Source: Burkholderiales bacterium RIFCSPHIGHO2_12_FULL_63_20
Lineage (GTDB): Bacteria; Pseudomonadota; Gammaproteobacteria; Burkholderiales; Burkholderiaceae_C
DNA length: 34,940 bases
Direction of reading: 5' to 3'
NCBI GenBank assembly: GCA_001770775.1
Contig: MESA01000038.1
Coordinates: forward strand, 1-34,940
Below the pieces are notes generated by a model. The model was not told the DNA's origin. It did no database searches and saw only the letters and a program-made list of their open reading frames with translations. Made by a program: the position numbers and the translations under genes. This document shows, one piece after another, positions 1-8,274 of the stretch (within the stretch, counting starts at the first letter, position 1; every line of letters begins with the position of its first letter).

Positions 1-52
1 TCAGGCCGCCGTCCGGCAGCGCCGTGGCGCCAGGCGAGAGAACCGGTCCCAC
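1..52 (-). CDS. tolA: Probable tolA, first 17 codons only (runs off the left edge)
   Basis: An open frame starts with GTG four bases after the tolR stop and stays open to the window edge. It reads VGPVLSPGATALPDGGL. The gaps between tolQ, tolR and this start are only 3–4 bases, which fits one operon, and the gene after tolR in Tol-Pal operons is normally tolA, the inner-membrane protein that spans the periplasm to Pal and TolB. The visible stretch has no diagnostic motif and the TolA transmembrane helix would lie outside the window, so the name rests on position alone. Confidence 0.45.
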   Translation of the reverse strand, partial: MGPVLSPGATALPDGGL

Positions 53-56
53 GCGC

Positions 57-500
57 TCAGCCTCCCGTGGTGCGCACCGACAGGCCCACGCGCGCCACGC
101 CCGCCTTCTTCAGGCGGTCCATCACCTTGATGACGGCTTCATAGCGCACGTCCTTGCGCGCACTGATGATGACCGGCACGCCATCCGGGCCATTGGGGTT
201 GTCGACCTGCAAGGCCTTGACCCGCTCGGACAGCTCGCTGACTGCGAGCGTGTCCAGGTCCTTGTTGTCCACGCGCAGCTTCACGCGGTCTTCTTCCTCC
301 AGCACGACCTCGATCACGCGGTCCGGCGCCTTCTTGGCGCTGCCCACGCTGGGCAGATCGACCACGCCGGTCGGCAGCAGGGGCGCGCTCACCATGAAGA
401 TGATGAGCAGCACCAGCATCACGTCGATGAACGGGACCATGTTGATCTCGTTGCGCGTGCGGCGGCGGCGTCCCCCGCCCCGGGCGTTGAGCTCGGCCAC
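57..500 (-). CDS. tolR: TolR, ExbD/TolR-family proton-channel subunit
   Basis: This 147-residue protein matches the usual TolR length. After a short basic N-terminus (RRRRTRNEINMVPFIDVMLV) comes a single membrane helix at about residues 20–42. It contains the conserved Asp of the FIDVMLVLLIIF segment, which takes part in proton flow. A periplasmic domain follows and includes DGVPVIISARKDVRYE and a terminal KKAGVARVGL segment typical of ExbD/TolR. TolR works with TolQ to energise TolA and keep the outer membrane attached during division. The start is GTG, directly behind the tolQ stop, so the two are probably translationally coupled. It is distinct from the second ExbD-type gene near 23.3 kb. 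Confidence 0.95.
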   Translation of the reverse strand: MAELNARGGGRRRRTRNEINMVPFIDVMLVLLIIFMVSAPLLPTGVVDLPSVGSAKKAPDRVIEVVLEEEDRVKLRVDNKDLDTLAVSELSERVKALQVDNPNGPDGVPVIISARKDVRYEAVIKVMDRLKKAGVARVGLSVRTTGG

Positions 501-503
501 GGT

Positions 504-1223
504 TCAGCGCCCCGGCTGGGTGGCAGCCCGAGCGGCTTCGGCCGCCAGCGGCGTGGCGTTGCGCGCCAGGATGTTGGAGAACTCTTCGATGAAGGACTCC
601 ATCTGGATCGCGATGCGGTCGATGTCGCGCGCGAAGCGGTTGTAGGCCAGCACCGCGGGAATGGCGGCAAACAGGCCGATGGCCGTGGCCACCAGCGCCT
701 CGGCAATGCCGGGGGCCACCGTGGCCAGCGTCACCTGCTGCAGGTTGGACAGGCCGGTGAAGGCGTGCATGATCCCCCAGACGGTGCCGAACAGGCCGAT
801 GTAGGGCGACACCGAGCCCACCGAGCCCAGGAAGTCCAGACGGGACTCGATGGCGTCCATCTCACGCTGGTAGCTGGCGCGCATCGCGCGGCGCGCCCCG
901 TCGAGCAAGGTGCCGACCTCGGCCACGCGGCGCTCACGCAGCTTCATGAACTCACGCATGCCAGCCGCAAAAATGCGCTCCTGCGGCGCGCTGGGGCCAC
1001 TCTTGCCGCTGGTGGCGTCCTGATACAGCTCCTGCAAAGTGCGGCCCGCCCAGAACTCACGGTCGAACTCATCGTTGTCCTGACGCACCCGCTTAAGGCT
1101 GCTCACCTTGCTGAAAATCACACTCCAGCTGGCCACCGACACCAGCAAGAGCAGCAACATCACAATCTGCACCACCGTGCTGGCGTGCAGCACAAGGGTC
1201 AAGATGGACATGTCTTGGTTCAT
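504..1223 (-). CDS. tolQ: TolQ, MotA/TolQ/ExbB proton-channel subunit
   Basis: A 239-residue inner-membrane protein. An N-terminal helix (about residues 12–34, VVQIVMLLLLLVSVASWSVI) is followed by a large cytoplasmic loop and then two helices. The first of these lies in the segment SVSPYIGLFGTVWGIMHAF and the second in IAEALVATAIGLFAAIPAVL, both signature regions of the family. It forms the stator with TolR and converts proton motive force into movement of TolA. It starts 3 bases after the ybgC stop. The gene order ybgC–tolQ–tolR separates it from the tonB-linked exbB near 24 kb. Confidence 0.96.
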   Translation of the reverse strand: MNQDMSILTLVLHASTVVQIVMLLLLLVSVASWSVIFSKVSSLKRVRQDNDEFDREFWAGRTLQELYQDATSGKSGPSAPQERIFAAGMREFMKLRERRVAEVGTLLDGARRAMRASYQREMDAIESRLDFLGSVGSVSPYIGLFGTVWGIMHAFTGLSNLQQVTLATVAPGIAEALVATAIGLFAAIPAVLAYNRFARDIDRIAIQMESFIEEFSNILARNATPLAAEAARAATQPGR

Positions 1224-1226
1224 GAA

Positions 1227-1742
1227 TCAACCTTTGGAAGCAGAAATCGGAGTGGGCAAAATGGCCAGAATGCGTGCCGGAATGCGGGCGGGGCGGAAGC
1301 TGTCTTCGCCCGAGGCCTCGTCGCCTGCTTGCGCCACAGACGCGCCGCGCGGCGTCACGGGCTGCACCCAGCCGATGCGCACCATGCCTTGGGTCAGCAA
1401 GGCGTCTCCACGCCAGACCTCCTGCGCGAAGGTCACACTGGCGCGGCCCACTTCGGTCACGGCCACGGTCACGGTCAGTTGGTCGTCCAGGCGCGCGGGC
1501 TTGAGGTAACGCAGCTGCGTTTCGGCCACGATGAACATGCCCTCGCCGGCGCGCCGCATGCTCTCTTGCCCGAAGCCCAGAGTCGAGAGCCACTCGGTAC
1601 GGGCCCGTTCCATGAACTTGAGGTAGTTGCCGTAGAAGACGATGCCGCCGGCATCGGTGTCTTCCCAATACACCCGCACCGGGTGCCGGTGGTGATACCG
1701 GCTCGATTCAGGGGACACAGACGAGACTGGAGAAACACTCAT
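1227..1742 (-). CDS. ybgC: YbgC-type hotdog acyl-CoA thioesterase
   Basis: A 171-residue single hotdog-fold thioesterase. The motif VYWEDTDAGGIVFYGNYLKF holds the catalytic Asp region of the 4-hydroxybenzoyl-CoA thioesterase/YbgC family, and MERARTEWL follows as expected. The first ~20 residues are Ser/Pro-rich and not conserved, so the true start may be slightly internal. YbgC is the standard first gene of Tol-Pal operons and is thought to act on acyl-CoA or acyl-ACP in phospholipid metabolism. The 31 bases between the sixA stop and this start leave little room for a separate promoter, although a short GC-rich palindrome lies there. Confidence 0.93.
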   Translation of the reverse strand: MSVSPVSSVSPESSRYHHRHPVRVYWEDTDAGGIVFYGNYLKFMERARTEWLSTLGFGQESMRRAGEGMFIVAETQLRYLKPARLDDQLTVTVAVTEVGRASVTFAQEVWRGDALLTQGMVRIGWVQPVTPRGASVAQAGDEASGEDSFRPARIPARILAILPTPISASKG

Positions 1743-1773
1743 AAGCGCGCATTATCGCGCCTCGCACCCACCC

Positions 1774-2295
1774 TCACAGGAAGTCGGGTGCTTGGACGGC
1801 GTGCAAGGTCACCTGGGTCTGCCCGTCGCGCTCGCGCGAACGCAGCCACCACACCCCGCCTTTTTTGACCGACCAGGCCAGATCCTGCCCCGTCAGCAAG
1901 CGGGCGGCCAGCATGCCCAGGGTCGGCTGGTGCCCCACGATCAGCACCGGCTCCTTGGCACGAGGCCAACGCGCGGCCGCCAGCAAATCGTCCACCGACG
2001 CCTGCGGGTCGATGGTGGCCACGGTTTTGAACGGACGCTGCAAGGCCTGGGCGGTTTGCTGCGTCCGCTGCGCCGGGCTGACCAGCACGCGCGTCGACTC
2101 TGACAGGCGCTGGTTGAGCCACGCCGCCATGCGCTCGGCCTGGCGCTCGCCCTTGCTCGTCAAGCGACGGGCCAGGTCGGCCTGGAAGTCGATGTGCACT
2201 TCGATGGGTTCGCCCGCCGCACGTTGCGCGAGCAAGATCTCATCGTCCAAAGGCAGGTCTTCGGCCTGCGCATGTCGCCACAAGATCAGGTCCAT
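1774..2295 (-). CDS. sixA: SixA-type phosphohistidine phosphatase
   Basis: A 173-residue small histidine phosphatase. The N-terminus MDLILWRHAQAED carries the RH(G/A) motif with the nucleophilic His, and LIVGHQPTLGMLAARLL carries the second catalytic His. SixA dephosphorylates phosphohistidine on signalling or phosphotransfer proteins such as ArcB HPt or PTS components. A strong purine-rich ribosome site (GGGAGGGG) lies directly upstream of the ATG. It sits 62 bases downstream of ppk1, an arrangement common in proteobacteria. The in vivo substrate here is unknown. Confidence 0.9.
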   Translation of the reverse strand: MDLILWRHAQAEDLPLDDEILLAQRAAGEPIEVHIDFQADLARRLTSKGERQAERMAAWLNQRLSESTRVLVSPAQRTQQTAQALQRPFKTVATIDPQASVDDLLAAARWPRAKEPVLIVGHQPTLGMLAARLLTGQDLAWSVKKGGVWWLRSRERDGQTQVTLHAVQAPDFL

Positions 2296-2357
2296 GACCC
2301 CTCCCTTTGCATCATCGTGTCATCCTAGGCTGCCATCATGCGGCCCGCCTGCGTCGT

Positions 2358-4409
2358 TCAGATGACAGAACCGTGCAATGCCATCAGGGCCTGCTGGGCA
2401 CTGTGTCCGGTTTGCGGCACGCGCTCGTAGTGCCCGTCGCTGAACTGGATCCAGGCATCCTTGCCATCAAGCAGATACGGCACCAGGCACTCGTCGATCA
2501 CGCGCTGGCGCAGGGCCGGGTCGCGCACCGGCCAGGCCACCTCGATGCGCCGCGTCATGTTGCGGTTCATCCAGTCGGCACTCGACAGGTAGAGCACCTC
2601 GTCGTGCTCGGCTTCACCCCAACGGAAGTACAGCACCCGCGTGTGCTCCAGCATGCGCCCCACCACGGAGCGCACCCGGATGTTGTTGGTCTGACCCGGC
2701 ACGCCCGGCGGCAGGATGCAGGCACCGCGCACGATCAGGTCGATCTGGGCCCCCGCCTGGCCCGCGGCGATCAACGCCCGCACCAACGGCTCGTCGGTCA
2801 GCGAGTTGACCTTGACGACGATGCGCGCCGGGCCACCCGCGCGGGCGGAATCGGCCACCCGCTCGATGCAGCGCAGCATCTGGGTGTGCATGCTCGACGG
2901 CGCCAGCAGCAACTGCCGGCTGGAGCGCATCTGCGTCAGGCTGGAGAGCTGCTGGAACACACGGTCCACATCGGCCGTCAAGTCGGGCTGGCTGGTCAGG
3001 TAGCCCACGTCGGTGTAGAGCCGCGCGGTCTTGGGGTTGTAGTTGCCCGTCGACAGGTGGGCGTAGCGACGCAGGCGACCGCCCTCACGGCGCGTCACCA
3101 ACATCATCTTGCCGTGGGTTTTGAGCCCCACGATGCCGTACACCACCTGCGCGCCCAACGCCTCCAGACGCTCGGCCCAGTTGATGTTGGCCTCTTCGTC
3201 AAAACGGGCCTTCAGCTCCACCACGGCCAGCACTTCCTTGCCGCGGCGCACCGCCTCCAGCAGCAACTCCATCAGCACCGACTCGTTGCCCGTGCGGTAG
3301 ATGGTCTGCTTGATGGCCAGCACATCGGGGTCGTAGACCGCCTCGCGCAGAAAGCTCACCACTGCATCAAACGACTCGAAAGGATGGTGCAGCAGGCAGT
3401 CGTGGTGACGCAGGTGCTCGAACATGCTGCCCCCACGCGGCAGGCTGTCGGGCCAGCCCGGCTGGTAGGGGCGGAAATGCAGATCTTGGCCGTCGGCCTG
3501 GTCGATCAACTGCGTCAGGCGCACCAGGTTTACCGGGCCGTTGACCTGGAAGAGCGCCTGGTGGTTCAGCCCGAACTGCTCGAGCAAGAAGTCCGACAGA
3601 TCCTGATGGCAGCTGCGCACCACCTCCAGACGGATGGCCTGACCGAACTGGCGCGTGCTCATCTTGGAGCGCAGCGCCAGTCGCAAGTCGGTCACATCGT
3701 CTTCGTCCACATCCAGATCGGAATCCCGCGTGAGACGGAACTGCGAGAAGGCCTGGATCTCACGCCCCGGGAACAGCTCGTCCAGGTGGGCCCGGATCAC
3801 GCTGGAGAGCAGCACAAAGGCCTGCGTGCCTGGCTCCACCAAATTGGCCGGCAGCTTGATGACGCGCGGCAGCACGCGCGGGATGCGCACGATGGCGATG
3901 TCGTTGTCACGGCCGAAGGCATCGTGCCCGCCCAGGCGCACGATGAAGTTCAGCGTCTTGTTGGCGACCTGCGGGAACGGGTGCGAGGGGTCCAACCCGA
4001 TCGGCACCAGCAGCGGCTGCACCTGCTTGCGAAAGAACCCTGCCACCCACTCACGCTGCTCGGCGGAGCGATCGGCGTGGTTGAGGATGAAGATGCCCGC
4101 CTGGCGCAAAGCCGGCCCGACGTCTTCATTGAAGATCTGATACTGGTCTTCGACCAACTGGTGTGACTGCTTCACCACCTCGGCGATGTACTGCCGATCG
4201 ATGTCGCCGGCCCCGGCGCGCGAGGCCTCCAGCACGTCGGCATAGCGCACCTCGAAAAACTCGTCGAGGTTGGACGACACGATGCAGATGTAACGCAGAC
4301 GCTCCAGCAGCGGCACATCATTGCGCTGGGCCTGCGCCAGGACCCGACGGTTGAACGCCAGGATGGCCTGCTCACGACTCAACAAACTCAAACGTGTGTT
4401 CTCTGACAC
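2358..4409 (-). CDS. ppk1: Polyphosphate kinase 1
   Basis: Polyphosphate kinase makes long-chain polyphosphate from ATP through a phosphohistidine intermediate. Recognisable segments are the N-terminal SSNLDEFFEVRYADV, the catalytic-core VVYGIVGLKTHGKMMLVTRR with the autophosphorylated-type His, the nearby YAHLSTGNYNPKTARLYTD, and the C-terminal segment ending in LSSADWMNRNMTRRIEVAW. I chose the GTG at 4409 because AGAGAGGA lies about 9 bases ahead of it. This gives 683 residues, close to the 688 of E. coli. An upstream in-frame GTG at 4442 would add 11 unconserved residues. PHO-box-like repeats lie about 100–125 bases upstream. Confidence 0.96.
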   Translation of the reverse strand: MSENTRLSLLSREQAILAFNRRVLAQAQRNDVPLLERLRYICIVSSNLDEFFEVRYADVLEASRAGAGDIDRQYIAEVVKQSHQLVEDQYQIFNEDVGPALRQAGIFILNHADRSAEQREWVAGFFRKQVQPLLVPIGLDPSHPFPQVANKTLNFIVRLGGHDAFGRDNDIAIVRIPRVLPRVIKLPANLVEPGTQAFVLLSSVIRAHLDELFPGREIQAFSQFRLTRDSDLDVDEDDVTDLRLALRSKMSTRQFGQAIRLEVVRSCHQDLSDFLLEQFGLNHQALFQVNGPVNLVRLTQLIDQADGQDLHFRPYQPGWPDSLPRGGSMFEHLRHHDCLLHHPFESFDAVVSFLREAVYDPDVLAIKQTIYRTGNESVLMELLLEAVRRGKEVLAVVELKARFDEEANINWAERLEALGAQVVYGIVGLKTHGKMMLVTRREGGRLRRYAHLSTGNYNPKTARLYTDVGYLTSQPDLTADVDRVFQQLSSLTQMRSSRQLLLAPSSMHTQMLRCIERVADSARAGGPARIVVKVNSLTDEPLVRALIAAGQAGAQIDLIVRGACILPPGVPGQTNNIRVRSVVGRMLEHTRVLYFRWGEAEHDEVLYLSSADWMNRNMTRRIEVAWPVRDPALRQRVIDECLVPYLLDGKDAWIQFSDGHYERVPQTGHSAQQALMALHGSVI

Positions 4410-4507
4410 CTGACAACATCCTCTCTGAAAGCACTGGCTCACCTGCGCGTCGCGTCACATCCAGCGCACGGATATGGCGCGACCGCTTTGAGTTTAGAGC
4501 CAGTCAG

Positions 4508-4536
4508 TCATTAATTTGATGACAGTTTCGTGTCAG
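4508..4536 (-). promoter_or_regulatory. Candidate PHO box (PhoB site) upstream of ppk1
   Basis: On the minus strand this reads CTGACAC-GAAA-CTGTCAT-CAAA-TTAATGA. These are three 7-base units at an exact 11-base period, each separated by an A-rich 4-mer. The known PHO box is two CTGTCAT-like units spaced by four bases; the middle unit matches exactly, the first in most positions and the third weakly. Eleven bases beyond the last unit is TAAACT (4491–4496, minus), a possible −10 box at the distance expected of PhoB-activated promoters. The site overlaps the polA stop codon. Confidence 0.55.
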
Positions 4537-7376
4537 TGCGCCGCTTCCCAGTTGAGGCCCTCGCCCACCTCGGCCAACAGCGGCACGCGCAAGTCCGCCA
4601 CCGACGCCATGATGCGGGGCACCTCGGTTTTGACCCAATCGCGCTCGGCCTCGGGCACCTGGAACACCAGTTCGTCGTGCACCTGCATGATCATCAAGGT
4701 GGCCTTGCCTTGCGCGTCCAGCGCGTCCTGCACTGCCACCATCGACAGCTTGATCAAGTCGGCCGCCGTACCCTGCATCGGCGCATTGATAGCGGCGCGC
4801 TCGGCACCGGCGCGGCTGGGGCCGTTGGGGCTGTTGATCTCGGGCAGCCACAGGCGGCGGCCGAACACGGTCTCGACATAGCCCTGGGCCTTGGCCTGGG
4901 CACGGGTCTCGTCCATGTAGCGCTTCACGCCGGGGTAACGCATGAAGTAGCGGTCGATGTAGGCGGCGGCCGCGCTGCGCTCGATGCCCAGGTTGGACGC
5001 CAGACCAAACGCACTCATGCCGTAGATCAGCCCGAAGTTGATCACCTTGGCATAGCGGCGCTGCTCGCTGCTGACTTCGTCGGGGCTGACGCCGAAAATC
5101 TCGCTGGCGGTGGCCCGGTGCACGTCCAGCCCTTGGTCAAAGGCGCGCAGCAGGTTCTCGTCTTGCGAGATGTGCGCCATGATGCGCAACTCGATCTGCG
5201 AGTAGTCGGCACTGACAATGACATGGCCCGGCGGCGCGATGAAGGCCTCGCGGATGCGGCGGCCCTCGGCGGTGCGCACGGGGATGTTCTGCAGGTTCGG
5301 CTCGTTGCTGGACAGCCGGCCGGTCACGGCCACCGCCTGCGCATAGTTGGTGTGCACGCGCCCGGTGGCCGGATTGATCATCAAGGGCAGCTTGTCCGTG
5401 TAGGTGGACTTGAGCTTGGCCATGCCACGGTATTCGAGGATACGGGCGGGCAGCGGGTAGTCCTCTGCCAGTTTTTCCAGCACCTCTTCGTTGGTCGAGG
5501 GAGCCCCCGTGGCGGTCTTCTTGACGATGGGCAGCTTGAGCTGGTTGAACAGGATCTCGCCAATCTGCTTGGGCGAGCCCAGGTTGAACGGCTGGCCCGC
5601 CAGCGTGTGGGCTTCCTGCTCCAGCGTGAGGATGCGCTGGCCCAGTTCATGGCTTTGCTGCTGCAACAAGGCCTTGTCGATCAGCACGCCATTGCGCTCG
5701 ATGCGCTGCAGCACGCGCGAGGTGGGCAGCTCGAAGCGCTCGTAGATGTCACGCAAGGCGGGCTCGGCCTGCAGGCGCGGCCACAGGGTCTGGTGCACAT
5801 GCAGGGTCAAGTCGCTGTCTTCACATGAATACTGCGCTGCCTTGTCCACCGCCACCTGCGCAAACGGGATCTGCTGTGCGCCCTTGCCGGCCACGTCTTC
5901 GTAGCTCAGGCCGCTGCGGTGCACATGCCGCTGGGCCAGGTCGCCCAGGTTGTGCTTGCGGTGGGCTTCGAGCACATAGCTTTCCAGCATGGTGTCGTGC
6001 GCATAGCCGCGAATGGCAATGCCATGGTTGGCCAGCACATGGGTGTCGTACTTGATGTGCTGCCCCAGCTTGGGCCGACTGGCGTCTTCCAGCCAGGGCT
6101 GGAGGCGTGCCAGCACCTCGTCCAGCGGCAGCTGAGCTGGCGCATCCACGCCTTCGTGACGCAGCGGGATGTAGCAGGCCTCGCCCACCTTGTCGCTGAA
6201 GGACAGGCCCACGATGCGCGCCTGCATGGCGTCCAACGAGTCGGTTTCGGTGTCGAAAGCCACCAGCTCGGCCGCCTGCAGGCGCGCCAGCCAGCGATCG
6301 AAGGTCGCCCAGTCCAGCACGGTGTCGTACTGCGTGGCGGCCACCGTCACGGGCGACGCCTCGGCGTCGATGCCCATGTCGTCCGATGCGCCCTGATCGA
6401 ACAGGTCGGCGGTGGCGCTCGGCTTGGCTTTGGGCCTAGCCGACGGCGTCGATGCAGGTGCCGGTGCCGCACCGCCGCGCAGTTTGGCCGCCTCGGTGCG
6501 AAAGCCAAAGCGCGTGAAGAAGTCAAGCAAGGACGCGGTATCCGGCTCACGCAAGGCCAGGGCCTCCAGCTCGGGCCACTGCGGCACGTGCGCACTCAGG
6601 TCGCAGTCGGTCTTGATGGTGATGAGGCGGCGGCCCTGGGGCAACCAGTCCAGGGCTTTGCGCAGGTTCTCACCCGCCACACCCTTGATGGAAGCCGCGG
6701 CAGCCATCACCCCGTCGAGCGAGCCGTGCTCGCCGATCCACTTCACTGCGGTTTTGGGCCCCACCTTCTCCACGCCGGGCACGTTGTCCACGGCGTCACC
6801 GATCAGAGTCAGGTAGTCGATGATGAGATGCGGCGGCACCCCGAACTTGGCGGCCACGCCCGCCATGTCCAGCTTCTCGTTGGTCATGGTGTTGACCAGG
6901 GTGACGTGCTCGGTCACCAATTGCGCCATGTCCTTGTCGCCGGTGGACACCACCACACGGTGACCGGCCTCAGCGCCCACCTTGGCGAGCGTGCCGATGG
7001 CGTCATCGGCTTCGATGCCAGGCACTTCCAGGATGGGCCAGCCCATCAGGCGCACCACCTCGTGGATGGGCTCGATCTGGGCGCGCAGGTCGTCGGGCAT
7101 GGGCGGACGGTGCCCCTTGTACGCGGGGTACCACTCGTCACGGAAGGTCGGGCCCTTGGCGTCGAACACGCACACGGCGTGCTCGCAGGGCACCTCGTCA
7201 CGCAGGCGGCGCAGCATGTTGACCATGCCATGCATCGCACCGGTGGGCTCGCCCTGCGGCCCGCGCAGGTCGGGCATGGCGTGGAAAGCACGGTAGAGGT
7301 AGCTGGAGCCGTCGACCAACAACAGGGTCGGCCGGGTGTCAGCAGAGGAAGAAGAGGACATGTCCGGGGTGTTCAT
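4533..7376 (-). CDS. polA: DNA polymerase I
   Basis: A 947-residue, three-domain polymerase. The 5' nuclease domain is at about residues 16–290, with LLLVDGSSYLYRAFHAMP and IEADDAIGTLA plus the acidic STGDKDM and GDAVDNVPGV. The 3'-5' exonuclease starts near residue 345 and keeps the catalytic Asp375 and Glu377 in VAFDTETDS, so proofreading should be active. The polymerase domain has motif A (SADYSQIELR), motif B (RRYAKVINFGLIYGMS) and motif C (MQVHDELVF). It acts in Okazaki-fragment processing and repair. A low-complexity Ala/Pro linker at about 300–340 joins the first two domains. A second in-frame ATG five codons on could also be the start. Confidence 0.97.
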   Translation of the reverse strand: MNTPDMSSSSSADTRPTLLLVDGSSYLYRAFHAMPDLRGPQGEPTGAMHGMVNMLRRLRDEVPCEHAVCVFDAKGPTFRDEWYPAYKGHRPPMPDDLRAQIEPIHEVVRLMGWPILEVPGIEADDAIGTLAKVGAEAGHRVVVSTGDKDMAQLVTEHVTLVNTMTNEKLDMAGVAAKFGVPPHLIIDYLTLIGDAVDNVPGVEKVGPKTAVKWIGEHGSLDGVMAAAASIKGVAGENLRKALDWLPQGRRLITIKTDCDLSAHVPQWPELEALALREPDTASLLDFFTRFGFRTEAAKLRGGAAPAPASTPSARPKAKPSATADLFDQGASDDMGIDAEASPVTVAATQYDTVLDWATFDRWLARLQAAELVAFDTETDSLDAMQARIVGLSFSDKVGEACYIPLRHEGVDAPAQLPLDEVLARLQPWLEDASRPKLGQHIKYDTHVLANHGIAIRGYAHDTMLESYVLEAHRKHNLGDLAQRHVHRSGLSYEDVAGKGAQQIPFAQVAVDKAAQYSCEDSDLTLHVHQTLWPRLQAEPALRDIYERFELPTSRVLQRIERNGVLIDKALLQQQSHELGQRILTLEQEAHTLAGQPFNLGSPKQIGEILFNQLKLPIVKKTATGAPSTNEEVLEKLAEDYPLPARILEYRGMAKLKSTYTDKLPLMINPATGRVHTNYAQAVAVTGRLSSNEPNLQNIPVRTAEGRRIREAFIAPPGHVIVSADYSQIELRIMAHISQDENLLRAFDQGLDVHRATASEIFGVSPDEVSSEQRRYAKVINFGLIYGMSAFGLASNLGIERSAAAAYIDRYFMRYPGVKRYMDETRAQAKAQGYVETVFGRRLWLPEINSPNGPSRAGAERAAINAPMQGTAADLIKLSMVAVQDALDAQGKATLMIMQVHDELVFQVPEAERDWVKTEVPRIMASVADLRVPLLAEVGEGLNWEAAH

Positions 7377-7408
7377 GCCCCGGATTGTGGGGCCTAGGGG
7401 CCGCCCAA

Positions 7409-8029
7409 TCAGAACTCGGCCGACGCGCCCACCGTGAACAGGTACAGGCTTTCTTGGCCGTCGATGATGTAGTCGAAGCTCTGCAGCAGGCGAACGTTGC
7501 GGCTGATGTTCATGGCCAGGCCGACGCCAAAGTAAGGGGCCTGACGGTAGTCGCGCACACTGCTGTCACCACCGCCTCGCAGGGCCAGGTCGCTGTCGAT
7601 GCGCTTGAAGGCCCAGCCGACACGGATCTGGTTGGTGAAGCCTTCGAGCAGCTCGACTTCCCAGTTGATGCCGGCCGTGAGGGCACGCACCTGGCGACGC
7701 TCGACGTTGATACCCGTGACGATGGCGCGAGGAGTGTCATTGGCACGCTCCATGCCACCAAAGACCATGTAGTTCACCTCGGCTGCCAAGCCGGGCGTCA
7801 GGCGCTTGCCGCCAAAAATCTTGCCACTCAAGCGGGCGCGATCGCACCCTGCATCGCAATCCCATTGGGCCGCGCCCACCCCCAGGTTGCCGCCCACATA
7901 GACACCCCAAGGACGCGCGGCGGGCTTCAACTCTTCGTCGGCCATGGCGGAGCTGCCAAGCACGGACAAGGCGGCCACAGCCAGCGTGGACAGAGTGCGG
8001 GAGATCTTGCGCGATGCGATGGTGATCAT
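7409..8029 (-). CDS. Outer-membrane beta-barrel protein, OmpA-like/porin-like
   Basis: This gene encodes 206 residues from the ATG at 8029, which is favoured because it begins a good signal peptide: basic RKISR, a hydrophobic stretch to about residue 28, and cleavage after SAMA at residue 30. The mature part alternates polar and hydrophobic residues in strand-like blocks. Examples are GVYVGGNLGVGAAQWD, AAEVNYMVFG, NQIRVGWAFKRID and APYFGVGLAM. It ends in Phe (VGASAEF), the usual last residue of outer-membrane barrels. Two Cys (CDAGC) may form a loop disulfide. I see no PagL-type His-Ser catalytic motif. It probably belongs to the 8-stranded OmpA-like/OmpW-like barrels of unknown cargo. It lies upstream of polA in the same direction with a 32-base gap. 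Confidence 0.7.
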   Translation of the reverse strand: MITIASRKISRTLSTLAVAALSVLGSSAMADEELKPAARPWGVYVGGNLGVGAAQWDCDAGCDRARLSGKIFGGKRLTPGLAAEVNYMVFGGMERANDTPRAIVTGINVERRQVRALTAGINWEVELLEGFTNQIRVGWAFKRIDSDLALRGGGDSSVRDYRQAPYFGVGLAMNISRNVRLLQSFDYIIDGQESLYLFTVGASAEF

Positions 8030-8107
8030 GATGCGGGACCGGTTCCTCAGAAGGGGTAGATCGACATCCCTGACGCCCAAGCGCGGGGATGTCTTCACAA
8101 TGTTGAA

Positions 8108-8136
8108 AAGTCTGCCAGATCGGCGTGCGCAGACTT
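8108..8136. promoter_or_regulatory. Perfect 8-base dyad upstream of thrB, possible operator
   Basis: AAGTCTGC (8108–8115) and its exact reverse complement GCAGACTT (8129–8136) flank a 13-base spacer, so the arm centres are 21 bases or about two helical turns apart. TACAAT at 8138–8143 directly follows and would be a good −10 element for thrB. There is no good −35 at 16–18 bases, which would fit an activator-dependent promoter. The site lies in the 245-base divergent region between the outer-membrane protein gene and thrB. The cognate regulator is unknown. Confidence 0.4.
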
Positions 8137-8137
8137 C

Positions 8138-8143
8138 TACAAT
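8138..8143 (+). promoter_or_regulatory. Possible −10 box (TACAAT) for thrB
   Basis: TACAAT differs from the sigma-70 consensus in one position and lies about 130 bases before the thrB ATG. The region at the −35 distance (8115–8120) is not consensus-like. Of the 245 bases between the divergent genes, this box and the dyad just before it are the only structures I can name. Confidence 0.4.
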
Positions 8144-8274
8144 CACGCTCTTCGACACCCCTGCAGCCTGGGGGTTTTCGCTCAAGCCCACCCGTCAGGC
8201 CCCCACCTGCGGCCCGGGCTTTCCCTAGACCGTGCCCTTGGCGCGACTTCACCTCTCTTTGTTTCGACTGTCTC

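Noticed and set aside
1745-1760. Short palindrome GCGCG…CGCGC upstream of ybgC
   Set aside because: Only five base pairs in very GC-rich sequence, with no T-run; likely chance.
2307-4166. Long plus-strand open frame (619 codons) opposite ppk1, and similar long frames opposite polA, recG and tssM
   Set aside because: These mirror genuine genes in the high-GC codon pattern. Their translations are rich in His, Gln, Arg and Ala with no recognisable domain.
8157-8178. Hairpin ACCCC…GGGGT followed by TTTT in the thrB leader, possible attenuator
   Set aside because: The stem is only 5 bases with a 9-base loop, the T-run is four bases, and there is no Thr/Ile-rich leader peptide nearby. It is too weak to call.
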